Below are positions 26,778 through 35,818 of a DNA stretch of 51,033 bases, piece after piece. The stretch is from an uncultured Prevotellaceae bacterium. Its GTDB lineage: Bacteria; Bacteroidota; Bacteroidia; Bacteroidales; Bacteroidaceae. Each line of letters starts with the position of its first letter. The stretch's first letter is position 1. The notes under the pieces were generated by a model, which was not told the DNA's origin, made no database searches, and saw nothing but the letters and a program-made list of their open reading frames with translations. Location: the NCBI GenBank assembly GCA_902799455.1, contig CADCAX010000002.1, positions 1-51,033 of the forward strand. The letters run 5' to 3'. Position numbers and translations under genes: made by a program.

Positions 26778-27889
26778 TTATTGAGTTCCATGAGGTAAGC
26801 CTTGATGAAGCCGTCAAGTTTTCCGTCCATGACAGCATCGACGTCTGTGGTCTGATATCCTGTGCGATGATCTTTCACACGACGGTCATCAAACACATAT
26901 GAGCGTATCTGGCTACCCCACTCTATCTTCATCTTGCTGGCCTCTATCTCCGCCTGTGCCTCCATACGCTTTTTCATGGCACGGTCATAGAGTTGCGACT
27001 TCAACAGACGCATAGCATTCTCACGGTTCTGCTGCTGCTTTCGCGACTCTGTATTTGCGATAAGTATCTCTTCCTCCTCTCCCGTATCAGGGTCTTGGTA
27101 CATATAGCGCAGACGCACGCCTGTCTCCACCTTGTTGACATTCTGACCTCCAGCGCCACTGGAACGGAAAGTATCCCACGAAACGCGGGCAGGGTCCACA
27201 TACACCTCTATGGTATCATCCACCAATGGCGTTACGAAGACGGAAGCGAATGATGTCATACGTTTTCCCTGAGCATTATATGGTGACACTCGCACGAGGC
27301 GATGCACACCACTCTCAGACTTAAGATATCCATAGGCATTGTCACCTGTGGCATTCTCAATCTGCATAGTGACCGACTTGATGCCGGCATCATCTGCTTC
27401 CAGCAAATCGACAACAGTGACCTTATAGCCACCTTTCTCAGCCCATCGCATATACATACGCATGAGCATCTGAGCCCAATCCTGTGCCTCAGTGCCACCA
27501 GCACCGCTGTTAATCTTCAGCACCGCATCCATAGAGTCTTCCTCCTGACGCAGCATATTCTTCAATTCGAGAGCCTCAACGGCATGCAAGGCACGATCGT
27601 AGGCAGCATCAACCTCTTCTTCCGTGACCATCTCATCACGATAGAACTCCATTGACAACTGCAGCTCGTCAGCTGATGAACGCACCTCGTTATAGCCCTC
27701 TATCCATTTGCGTAGTTCTCCAACCACTTTCATCTGGGCACGTGCCCTTTCGGGGTCGTCCCAAAAATCAGGAGCCTGGGTGCGAAGGTCTTCTTCCTCA
27801 AATTCTATTTTCTTGCGCTCTATATCAAGGTAGGTATAGAGCGCCTGAGCGCGGTCTGTTATATCCTTAACTTGTTCTTGTGTTACCAT
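26771..27889 (-). CDS. prfB: Peptide chain release factor 2, without programmed frameshift
   Basis: 372 residues. Class I release-factor features are present: INSGAGGTEAQDWAQMLMRMYMRWAE, VHRLVRVSPYNAQGKR (tripeptide SPY in place of the usual SPF) and SSGAGGQNVNKVETG with the GGQ loop that triggers peptidyl-tRNA hydrolysis. It recognises UGA and UAA. In many bacteria codon 26 carries a CTTTGA frameshift site; here the matching place (TYLDIERK) reads CTT GAT in frame, so one continuous frame encodes the protein. ATG directly follows the TAA of the acyl-CoA ligase, suggesting coupled translation. Confidence 0.95.
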   Translation of the reverse strand: MVTQEQVKDITDRAQALYTYLDIERKKIEFEEEDLRTQAPDFWDDPERARAQMKVVGELRKWIEGYNEVRSSADELQLSMEFYRDEMVTEEEVDAAYDRALHAVEALELKNMLRQEEDSMDAVLKINSGAGGTEAQDWAQMLMRMYMRWAEKGGYKVTVVDLLEADDAGIKSVTMQIENATGDNAYGYLKSESGVHRLVRVSPYNAQGKRMTSFASVFVTPLVDDTIEVYVDPARVSWDTFRSSGAGGQNVNKVETGVRLRYMYQDPDTGEEEEILIANTESRKQQQNRENAMRLLKSQLYDRAMKKRMEAQAEIEASKMKIEWGSQIRSYVFDDRRVKDHRTGYQTTDVDAVMDGKLDGFIKAYLMELNNH

Positions 27890-29719
27890 TTACGAGATAA
27901 AATTTGCGTCTTCTTCATACATGCGGTCGATGATATCTTTATAGTGCTGGCATATCACAGAACGCCTTGTCTTGAGTGTGTTTGTAATCTCTCCCTTCTC
28001 CATTGAGAACGGTTCAGTGAGCAAGGCAAACCGCTTCACCTGTTCATATCCTGCCAATCCCTGCTGCAACGTATTGATACGGTTAAAGAGCATCCTTATT
28101 ATCAGCGGATTCTTGCAAAGGTCCTCACGCCCCTTGAAAGGAATCTCAAATTCACGTGCAAACTCCTCCAGCAACGGATATGATGGTACTATCAGGGCAC
28201 TGACGAACTTACGCTCATCGGCAATGACAGCAATCTGCTCTATATATTTATCCACTAGCAGTTTTGACTCCACCGCCTGTGGTGCGATATATTTTCCGTT
28301 GGATGTCTTGTAGAGGTCTTTTATACGCTCCGTCAGGAACAGCTCACCGTCACGCAAATATCCGGCATCACCAGTACGGAAATAACCATCTTCAGTAAAT
28401 GCCTCCTTGTTGAGTTCGTCACGACGGTAATAGCCCTTGGTAATCGTAGGACCTTTCAGGAGTATCTCACCATTCTCATCGATACGGATGTCAATGGTGC
28501 TTATGGGGCGTCCCACAGAGCCGAGGGTGAATGGTTCGTCACGATGGTCGCACGATACCGTAGCAAGACTCTCCGTAAGTCCATAGCCCACTATCATATT
28601 CAATCCCAGGGAGTGGACAAATTCCTCCACCTGCTGTGACACAACAGCTCCCGCAGTCGGGAAGATATTAGGATTCTCAATGCCCAGCTGCTTTCGTACT
28701 ATTGAGAGTATCGTCTTGTCATACAATTTATATTTCAGAGCCAGCGACATCGGAGGTCTCTTGCCCTTGGCACGATATTCTATGTTATACTTACGACCAA
28801 TCTTCAGGGCATTCCTAAAGATAGTGGCATGAACGGGCGACGCCTTGTCAATCCTATCCATCACACCAGCATACACTTTTTCCCAGAAACGTGGCACTGC
28901 CGACATACTCGTAGGATGTGTCTCACGCATAGACTGCTGTATCTCATGAGGGTCGGTATTTATTATCAGAGTACTTCCCATTGTCATTGCGAGGAAGTCC
29001 CAGCCTCTCTCGAAGATATGTGTTATAGGAAGGAAGGTTATCACCCTGTCCTTATCGGTAATCGGTACACATTTGCTGTTATCCCTGAATGCAGCAGCAT
29101 ACTGTCCACAGGTAAGCATCACGCCCTTCGATTCTCCTGTTGTTCCAGAGGTGTAAAGGATGTTTGCGAGATCAGTATTATTCAGTGCATCATGAAGGTT
29201 TGCCAACTGCGTCTCCAGCTCAGGCGTTACCTGTACATTATCCAGAAAGTCATCAAAATAAACCGATGTGACATCATGTTCTGCCAACGCTACTGCCTTA
29301 TCATAGATGATGATACGTTCTAGAGATGGACACAATGCCTGTACCCTGCGAGCCTTGTCATACTGTTCCTGTTCACCCACAAAGATTATTCTTATCTGGG
29401 CATCATCAATGATAAACTGCAACTGCTGCTCAGAACTCGTAGCATAGAATGGAATAGATACAGCCCTTATTCCAAAAGCGCCAAAGTCTGTACAGATATA
29501 TTGCACAGCGTTTTGAGAAAATACGCCAATATTCTCCTGCGGTTGAATGCCATAATCTATCAGTGCCAAAGAAACTCTCTTTACATTCTGCGAGAACTCA
29601 ATCCATGACACACTTTTCCATTCCGTACCGCCGAAATCCTTATATTCCAACGCGCTGCGTGAACCATATTTTTTGGCCTGTTCGTAGGGAATCATGGCCA
29701 GATGACAAACTGTTTGCAT
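27890..29719 (-). CDS. Long-chain acyl-CoA ligase-like AMP-binding enzyme
   Basis: 609 residues from ATG 29719 (MQTVCHLAMIPYEQAKKYGSRSALEYKD), which matches the family start; an ATG 27 bp upstream is also possible. AMP-binding signatures: ILYTSGTTGESKGVMLT, ITFLPITHIFERGW, MIVGYGLTESLATVSCD, GEILLKGPTITKGYYRRDELNKEAFTEDGYFRTGDAGYL and LTERIKDLYKTSNGKYIAPQAVE. It activates long-chain fatty acids as CoA thioesters with ATP at the membrane. prfB follows with no gap. Confidence 0.92.
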   Translation of the reverse strand: MQTVCHLAMIPYEQAKKYGSRSALEYKDFGGTEWKSVSWIEFSQNVKRVSLALIDYGIQPQENIGVFSQNAVQYICTDFGAFGIRAVSIPFYATSSEQQLQFIIDDAQIRIIFVGEQEQYDKARRVQALCPSLERIIIYDKAVALAEHDVTSVYFDDFLDNVQVTPELETQLANLHDALNNTDLANILYTSGTTGESKGVMLTCGQYAAAFRDNSKCVPITDKDRVITFLPITHIFERGWDFLAMTMGSTLIINTDPHEIQQSMRETHPTSMSAVPRFWEKVYAGVMDRIDKASPVHATIFRNALKIGRKYNIEYRAKGKRPPMSLALKYKLYDKTILSIVRKQLGIENPNIFPTAGAVVSQQVEEFVHSLGLNMIVGYGLTESLATVSCDHRDEPFTLGSVGRPISTIDIRIDENGEILLKGPTITKGYYRRDELNKEAFTEDGYFRTGDAGYLRDGELFLTERIKDLYKTSNGKYIAPQAVESKLLVDKYIEQIAVIADERKFVSALIVPSYPLLEEFAREFEIPFKGREDLCKNPLIIRMLFNRINTLQQGLAGYEQVKRFALLTEPFSMEKGEITNTLKTRRSVICQHYKDIIDRMYEEDANFIS

Positions 29720-29760
29720 GATATAGGCTTCTGAATTTTGTTGCAAATTTAAGGAAAAAA

Positions 29761-29792
29761 TTTGTACATTCCAAATTTTTTCCTTACTTTTG
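29761..29792 (+). promoter_or_regulatory. Promoter of the signalling operon
   Basis: TTTG at 29761-29764 and TACTTTTG at 29785-29792, spaced 20 bp, lie 31 bp before the ATG of the response regulator-phosphatase gene. Confidence 0.75.
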
Positions 29793-29823
29793 TCCCGAAA
29801 TAAAAGTAAATCACGTTACTTAT

Positions 29824-30981
29824 ATGGTAAAAATACTAAGTGTAGACGACGAATTGGACCTGGAATTGCTATTAACGCAGTACTTCAGGCGCAAGATTCG
29901 CAAGGGAGAATATGAGTTTTTCTTTGCCCACAATGGCATTGAAGCTTTGCAGAAAATGTTAGAGCATCCCGACATTGACATCGTACTCAGCGATATCAAT
30001 ATGCCAGAGATGGATGGTCTTACACTCTTGAAAAAGCTTAACGACCGTCACAATCCGGCATTAAAAGTCATTATGGTAAGTGCCTATGGCGAGATGAATA
30101 ACATCCGTACCGCCATGAACAATGGTGCCTTCGATTTTGCCACGAAGCCAATAGATCTAGACGACCTGCAGTTAACCATTGACAAAGCTGTTGCCGAGAT
30201 AGAATTCGTAAAGCAGACACAGAAGGAGCACGGACAGTTGGTGGACATCAAGAGTGACCTGGCTCTTGCTGCAGAGATACAGATGGCTATACTGCCAAAG
30301 ATTGATTCTGCGAAGAGTTTTGATTCCGACATTGACCTGTACGCCTTCATGAAGCCGGCAAAAGATGTGGGAGGTGATTTCTATGACTATTTCCGCATAG
30401 ACGATACCCACATAGGTTTCTGCATCGCTGACGTCAGTGGCAAGGGTGTTCCTGCTGCTATCTTCATGGCAGTAAGCCATACCCTACTCCGCATGGCAGG
30501 CAAAAAGAGTCTGAGTGCCGTAGATGTAATAACTGAGTGTAACTCAATCCTTGCAGGAGAGAGCTTCAACTCTATGTTTGTCACATTGTTCTATGGCATT
30601 CTTGACACCAAAACAGGCGAGATTCAATATGTAAATGCCGGCCACAATCCTCCATACATACTGAAAGCAAATGGCAATGTTGAGGTACTCCCCAACTCTA
30701 CCAATATCTGCCTGGGGGTAATAGAAGATTATCAATATAAGGGAGAAAGCCTGAAACTGGAAAAAGGCGACTGTATCGTAACCTTCACAGACGGTGTTAC
30801 CGAAGCATGTTCACCAAGCGAGGAGCTTTATGGCGAAGCGCGTCTGGAGGAACTTCTCAAGACCCATGGTGGTGATGACAGCAAAACAATAGTTAATGCT
30901 ATCAGTGATGCAGTACATCAGCATGCTGCAGATGCCGAACAGAGCGATGACATAACAATATTGACTGTCAAGAGAGCGTGA
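29824..30981 (+). CDS. Response regulator with PP2C-type (RsbU/SpoIIE) phosphatase output
   Basis: 385 residues. The receiver domain (1-125) has the acidic pair D8-D9, phospho-acceptor D57 (VLSDINMPEMDG) and K108 (FATKP). A helical linker (125-160, SDLALAAEIQMAILPK) is the usual RsbU switch helix. The PP2C domain (about 165-385) has AKDVGGDFYDYF, IGFCIADVSGKGVPAAIFM, YVNAGHNPPYIL, FTDGVTEAC and SDDITILTV, keeping the metal-binding Asp residues. Such proteins dephosphorylate serine/threonine-phosphorylated partners (classically STAS anti-anti-sigma factors) when the receiver is phosphorylated. No STAS or anti-sigma gene is in view. It is the first gene of a six-gene operon and its TGA overlaps the next start. 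Confidence 0.92.
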   Translation: MVKILSVDDELDLELLLTQYFRRKIRKGEYEFFFAHNGIEALQKMLEHPDIDIVLSDINMPEMDGLTLLKKLNDRHNPALKVIMVSAYGEMNNIRTAMNNGAFDFATKPIDLDDLQLTIDKAVAEIEFVKQTQKEHGQLVDIKSDLALAAEIQMAILPKIDSAKSFDSDIDLYAFMKPAKDVGGDFYDYFRIDDTHIGFCIADVSGKGVPAAIFMAVSHTLLRMAGKKSLSAVDVITECNSILAGESFNSMFVTLFYGILDTKTGEIQYVNAGHNPPYILKANGNVEVLPNSTNICLGVIEDYQYKGESLKLEKGDCIVTFTDGVTEACSPSEELYGEARLEELLKTHGGDDSKTIVNAISDAVHQHAADAEQSDDITILTVKRA

Positions 30982-32651
30982 ACCTGAAGAATATAAGTAA
31001 GAGGTTGTCTGGCAACATCAGTGGGGTGGCATCAGAAGTTGGCACCCATAGTGCCATTGCTATCATTGCTGGTCTCATCGTTTATGTCTTCGTCTCCTCT
31101 GGTTACCAAACTCAGATAGAGGAGCTCAACAACCGCATTAACGAGATGAAGGCAGCAGAACACAATGCCATCATCACCAAGCGCATCAGCGAACAGATGG
31201 AAGACATCGCTTATGAGCAGAAGGCTTTGTCGGATAAGCAGAGAATGCGTGCCGAGGAGCAGTCACGCATTGCCGACATAGAAAGAGGCAAAGCAGAATT
31301 GGAACGAGGACTTGCCGTAAAAGCAGAGCAGCAGGCACGTGCATCAGCACAAGAGGCAGAGACGATGAGACTCATAGCAGAGCAGCAAAGTGTACTGGCA
31401 ACACAGCACATGGAAGAGGCACTGCAAGCCCGTTCACATGCCGACACCCTGTTCTACCAGTCGCTGGCACGCTCGCTGGCACAGACTTCTATCACACAGT
31501 ACAAATCAGGAGACAAGAGTCTGGCAGCATTGCTGGCATATTCTGCATGGTACTATACTGACAAATTCAAAGGTAACGTTTATCATCAAGACATATATAC
31601 AGCATTACTGGATAACGCACCCAGAGCAAAAATGCACATCGGCAAGGTATTAGGAAATCCACGTGCGATAATTGAGATTCCAGAAATGCACAGTAATAAT
31701 GAGGCAAAAGGATATGTCATAGCAACCGACTATGGCGAGATATGCCATCTGGCCCCAAAAGTTGATGCTGCAGGACATTTCAACGGCTACGACGAACACA
31801 GAATACTAAACAGTCAAAACTATTTTTTCAGGGATATCTGTATTGCGAAGGGAGACATTCTGGCGCTCGACGTAAGCGGCATGCTTGTAAAGGCTAGCTT
31901 AAAAAACACCAAAGACGCTGTAATAAGTCGCAAACACCTTCCTATGAGCAACATGCCGCAGGAGCGCTGGCGTCACCTGTTGCAAAACGATGACGGCAAA
32001 ATCATAGCTGTCGGAGAACATCAGGTAGTATGGCTTGACGCAACTGGCGACAACATACTTTTCTCCCACAGTGTCACAGATGATATCAGCGAGGCTGGTA
32101 TCTTTGGAAACAAACTGGCTATTTTCACGAAAACAGGCAATTTACTTACCTTCCTCGACGGAAAACCATCCAACAGTTCACATATATCACTGCCACGAAA
32201 CAATCCTGTCAGCTATTACTATTACATGAAGGACAGAGGCATGCACATCTTGGGTACTGAGGATGGTGATGTCTTGTTGTATGACAGTGACTACAAATAT
32301 GTAAAGTCACTCGTAGGACACTCTGGTGCCATTACACATATGGAGCATCTGGGATGGTGTCTGGCAACATCCAGCTATGACCACAAGATTTGCCTGTGGA
32401 ATCTCTATGACATAGATAGCCAGATAGCCCCCATAGAAGTGTACTATGACAAGTGGCCGCTATGCTTTACCACGAACAAAGACAACTGGACTCTGATAAT
32501 AGGTCTCGCAGATGGTGATATCGAGTCACTGCACATCTCCGTTGATGACAACAAGAACAATATACACGACCACATCGAACGTGACTTTACGCCACAGGAA
32601 TGGGAGTACTACATAGGTAAAGGAGTAAAATATAGGAGGTTTAAGGAATGA
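30978..32651 (+). CDS. Membrane-anchored coiled-coil WD40 repeat protein
   Basis: 557 residues, GTG start overlapping the previous stop (GTGA). One membrane helix lies at about 22-42 (GTHSAIAIIAGLIVYVFVSS). A long Glu/Ala/Arg coiled coil spans about 46-150. A helical LARSLAQTSITQYKSGDKSLAALLAYSAW segment follows, then a beta-propeller (about 205-530) with one clear WD repeat (GHSGAITHMEHLGWCLATSSYDHKICLWNL). The end FTPQEWEYYIGKGVKYRR matches the tail found on WD40 signalling proteins of Bacteroidota. It likely scaffolds signalling proteins at the membrane and could be a partner or substrate of the PP2C protein; that is inferred from the operon. Confidence 0.8.
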   Translation: MNLKNISKRLSGNISGVASEVGTHSAIAIIAGLIVYVFVSSGYQTQIEELNNRINEMKAAEHNAIITKRISEQMEDIAYEQKALSDKQRMRAEEQSRIADIERGKAELERGLAVKAEQQARASAQEAETMRLIAEQQSVLATQHMEEALQARSHADTLFYQSLARSLAQTSITQYKSGDKSLAALLAYSAWYYTDKFKGNVYHQDIYTALLDNAPRAKMHIGKVLGNPRAIIEIPEMHSNNEAKGYVIATDYGEICHLAPKVDAAGHFNGYDEHRILNSQNYFFRDICIAKGDILALDVSGMLVKASLKNTKDAVISRKHLPMSNMPQERWRHLLQNDDGKIIAVGEHQVVWLDATGDNILFSHSVTDDISEAGIFGNKLAIFTKTGNLLTFLDGKPSNSSHISLPRNNPVSYYYYMKDRGMHILGTEDGDVLLYDSDYKYVKSLVGHSGAITHMEHLGWCLATSSYDHKICLWNLYDIDSQIAPIEVYYDKWPLCFTTNKDNWTLIIGLADGDIESLHISVDDNKNNIHDHIERDFTPQEWEYYIGKGVKYRRFKE

Positions 32652-34984
32652 AACGTACTCTGATAACATCCCTTCTTATATCCTTACTGTTTCTGAACAC
32701 AGGAATAGTAAAGGCAACTCCTTTCATACGCAACTTCACAGCAAAGGAATATGAAGCGCACAACAGATGCTTCGATATCATGTGCGATAAGTATGGCACC
32801 GTATTTGTTGCCAACTTTGAAGGTCTGCTATATTATGACGGTTCATCTTGGCGTAAGATTCACACTCCCGGCATCAACAGGGTGACACGTCTCATAAAGG
32901 GAGCAGACGGAAAGATATATGTCAGCGGTCATGACTTTTATGGATATATTGCTGCTGACAAAATAGGAAAGCTGCATCTGGTACGTTCTACTGACAAGAA
33001 TGCAAAACGCCTTGAGGGACAGGAGGTAGAACATCCCAACACTCTCCAATTAAATTCCGTAAGACTGGCTGTCATACCCAATAACGGATTGATAGTAAAG
33101 GACAAGTATCAGGAATTCCACATCACGGAGGATGACGGCTTGACCAGCAACAACATCGCCAATATTGCCTATGACGATGGCCAGACGGTATGGGCAGCTA
33201 CAAATCGTGGTATCACAGCCATCAACACCCCATCACCTTATTGGAGATATGCTGAAGGACAAGGGCTGAAAGGCGAGGTATATGCCATCGGGAGAATTGA
33301 GAATGATATATTTGTTGGTACCATGCAGGGACTCTACCGCATAAATAACAACGAAGCCACCCCTGTGGGAAATATCGATTGTGCCTGCTGGACACTGACA
33401 CCTGACGGCAACGACGCTCTCATAGCTCTGACATCAGAAGGCAAATATCGTGTTACGCTGCAAGGTCTCCAAGCATTACCTGATGACGGCAGTCTAAAGA
33501 AATATCTTGATGCTGCCAATATGAGGAAGATGGCTGATACTCGTATACGCTATTCGGCAGAATTTAACAGAAATTCTCTCACACGTCCGCTTGCAGCATA
33601 TTCTTCTGCAAACATCATGTATCGAGACAAGGAAAACATTATGTGGATAGGTGGCGACTTCGGCATTGTAGCTTGCGATATGAGTTATCCTCTACAGAAA
33701 GAGAAACCACAGGTATATCTTCGCGAAATATCCATCATGAACGACTCTATATTGTGGGGCGGATATATGCAGAAAGACCTGCGTCCGATTTCTAAAATGG
33801 ATAATATCGAAATACCAGCCGACTGCCGCTCTATGACAGTAAGATATTCAGTAGGTAAGAACTCTGTCTTCTCGCCTGCAAAATATCGCTATCGCATCAA
33901 TGGCGGAAACTGGAGTGCATGGTCTTCGGAGACTGTTGCACGTTTCAACAATATGCCTTACGGCTCCACCCTTCTCGAGATAGAAGCCCAGGACCTTTAT
34001 GGTAATATCAGCGATGCTGCAAAAGTATCGTGGTTCCATCAATTGCCACTCTACCTGAGATGGTGGGCTATACTATGCTACATCTTCATCATCATCATGA
34101 TAATCAGAGGACTTATCAAATGGAGAATGAAGAATGTAGAGAAGGCAAAGATGGCCCTTGAGAGAATTGTCAAGGAACGCACCAAAGACCTCAAGAACGC
34201 CCTTGACGAGAAAGAACGTATGCAAGCCGATATGGTACGTATGGAGCGTAATGCCACAGCAGGAAAACTGACACAGGGACTCATCGACCGCATTCTGAAT
34301 CCTATCAACTACATCAATAACTTCTCAAAACTCACCAATGGGTTGGCAAAAGACCTGTCAGAAGACATTGAGGACGAGAAGGAGAACATGACAAAAGACG
34401 GTTATGAGGATTGTATCGACATCCTTGACATGATGCACCAGAACCTGAGCAAGATTGAGGAACATGGTGTGAATACCACCCACACGCTGCGTGCAATGGA
34501 AGCCATGCTCAACAACTCCATCGGAACACCTCGTGACACCAATATCTCTGCTCTATGCCAGCAGGCGGCTGTAGTCACAAAGGAATATCACAAGATGGAT
34601 ATCGTCACTGACATCGTTCCTGACATACATGCCAGCATAGACCCTGAGTCTGTCAACAAAGCCCTGTTGTCATTGCTCAGCAATGCCGTGTATGCCGTCA
34701 ACAAAAAGGCAAAGAAGGCGCAGTATAAACCAGAGGTGAAACTATCACTCAAGCCTGTTGACTCTGGTGTGGAAATTCGCATCCGCGATAACGGTATCGG
34801 TATTGAAGACACCATCATCGACAAAGTATTCGACCCGTTCTTTACCACCAAGACAACTGGTGAAGGAACTGGTGTAGGACTATTCCTCACACGTGAGATA
34901 ATACAGGCTCACGGAGGTTCCATAACACTCAACTCTGTAAAAGACGACCATACAGAATTTTTGATTACCTTGAAAAAAATATAA
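32648..34984 (+). CDS. Propeller-type sensor kinase homologue lacking the phospho-acceptor histidine
   Basis: 778 residues, ATGA overlap with the previous gene. It has a signal peptide (1-23) and a periplasmic two-component regulator propeller (about 30-365, blades such as DDGLTSNNIANIAYDDGQTVWAATNRGIT). A Y_Y_Y domain (about 370-465: IPADCRSMTVRYSV...RYRINGGNWSAWS) and a membrane helix (about 470-490, WWAILCYIFIIIMIIRG) follow, then a coiled coil, DHp-like and ATPase domains. The ATPase is intact: LLSLLSNAVYAVN (N), RDNGIGIED (G1), DPFFTTK (F), GEGTGVGLFL (G2). In the DHp helix the sequence is GKLTQGLIDRILNPINYINNFSKL; where the next gene has AHEI it has IDRI, so Asp547 replaces His. It may be a pseudokinase or sensor that works through its partner. 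Confidence 0.85.
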   Translation: MKRTLITSLLISLLFLNTGIVKATPFIRNFTAKEYEAHNRCFDIMCDKYGTVFVANFEGLLYYDGSSWRKIHTPGINRVTRLIKGADGKIYVSGHDFYGYIAADKIGKLHLVRSTDKNAKRLEGQEVEHPNTLQLNSVRLAVIPNNGLIVKDKYQEFHITEDDGLTSNNIANIAYDDGQTVWAATNRGITAINTPSPYWRYAEGQGLKGEVYAIGRIENDIFVGTMQGLYRINNNEATPVGNIDCACWTLTPDGNDALIALTSEGKYRVTLQGLQALPDDGSLKKYLDAANMRKMADTRIRYSAEFNRNSLTRPLAAYSSANIMYRDKENIMWIGGDFGIVACDMSYPLQKEKPQVYLREISIMNDSILWGGYMQKDLRPISKMDNIEIPADCRSMTVRYSVGKNSVFSPAKYRYRINGGNWSAWSSETVARFNNMPYGSTLLEIEAQDLYGNISDAAKVSWFHQLPLYLRWWAILCYIFIIIMIIRGLIKWRMKNVEKAKMALERIVKERTKDLKNALDEKERMQADMVRMERNATAGKLTQGLIDRILNPINYINNFSKLTNGLAKDLSEDIEDEKENMTKDGYEDCIDILDMMHQNLSKIEEHGVNTTHTLRAMEAMLNNSIGTPRDTNISALCQQAAVVTKEYHKMDIVTDIVPDIHASIDPESVNKALLSLLSNAVYAVNKKAKKAQYKPEVKLSLKPVDSGVEIRIRDNGIGIEDTIIDKVFDPFFTTKTTGEGTGVGLFLTREIIQAHGGSITLNSVKDDHTEFLITLKKI

Positions 34985-34990
34985 CTTACC

Positions 34991-35809
34991 ATGACAGAAT
35001 CTGAAAAGCAACAGCAGAAACTCGCTTCATTGGGAATGCTTTCGGCAGGTATTGCCCACGAAATACAGAACCCTCTGAATTTCGTCATCAATTTCTCCAA
35101 GATGTCTGACAAACTTCTGAAAGACCTCAAAGAGATTATCGATGATGTTGCAGACTCTATAGATCCTGACGATGCTGCAGACATACAGGATATTGCAGAC
35201 GACCTCTCTACCAATATGCAGAAAATCCAGGAGCACAGCGAACGTGCCATAAGTATCATACAGGGTATTTTGCTTATCTCACGAGGCAACGAGGGGGAAC
35301 ATCTTCCTACTGACATCCCTCACCTGATGCACGAATATGTATGGCTGTCTTATCACGCCAGAAGGGCTAACGACAAGTCTTTCAACGTCAGCATCACTGA
35401 AGACTATCAGACAGATATGCCAAAACTGATGGTAATACCACAGGACCTTTCACGTGCCGTGCTCAATGTGGTTAATAATGCAGCATATTCCGTAAAGGAG
35501 CGTACTCTTCAGGAAGAAGAGAAGAAGAATGCTGATTACAAACCTGAGATAAAAGTATCTGCCAAATATGAAGATGGTAATCTGACCATTAAGATTACAG
35601 ATAATGGCACTGGCATTCCTGAAGATGTGCAGAAGAAGCTCTTCCACGAGAACATTACCACAAAGCCTGTAGGACAAGGTACAGGACTCGGTATGCAGAT
35701 AACCCACGACATCATTGTCAATGCTCACAAAGGTGAGATAACAGTTGACTCCGAGGTCGGAAAAGGAGCAACCGTTACCTTTGTCATACCAGCAAAGAGC
35801 CTGAAGTAA
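34991..35809 (+). CDS. Soluble histidine kinase core
   Basis: 272 residues, beginning 6 bp after the previous stop. There is no sensor domain or membrane helix. The protein starts at the DHp helix with GMLSAGIAHEIQNPLNFVINFSKM (acceptor H23), then a long helical pair. The ATPase domain follows: VLNVVNNAAYSV (N), ITDNGTGIPED (G1), LFHENITTKP (F), GQGTGLGMQI (G2). The DHp region aligns closely with that of the preceding gene, pointing to duplication, but keeps the His. It probably pairs with the upstream propeller protein for signal input and phosphorylates D57 of the PP2C response regulator; this route is inferred. Confidence 0.9.
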   Translation: MTESEKQQQKLASLGMLSAGIAHEIQNPLNFVINFSKMSDKLLKDLKEIIDDVADSIDPDDAADIQDIADDLSTNMQKIQEHSERAISIIQGILLISRGNEGEHLPTDIPHLMHEYVWLSYHARRANDKSFNVSITEDYQTDMPKLMVIPQDLSRAVLNVVNNAAYSVKERTLQEEEKKNADYKPEIKVSAKYEDGNLTIKITDNGTGIPEDVQKKLFHENITTKPVGQGTGLGMQITHDIIVNAHKGEITVDSEVGKGATVTFVIPAKSLK

Positions 35810-35818
35810 AAAGGTTAT

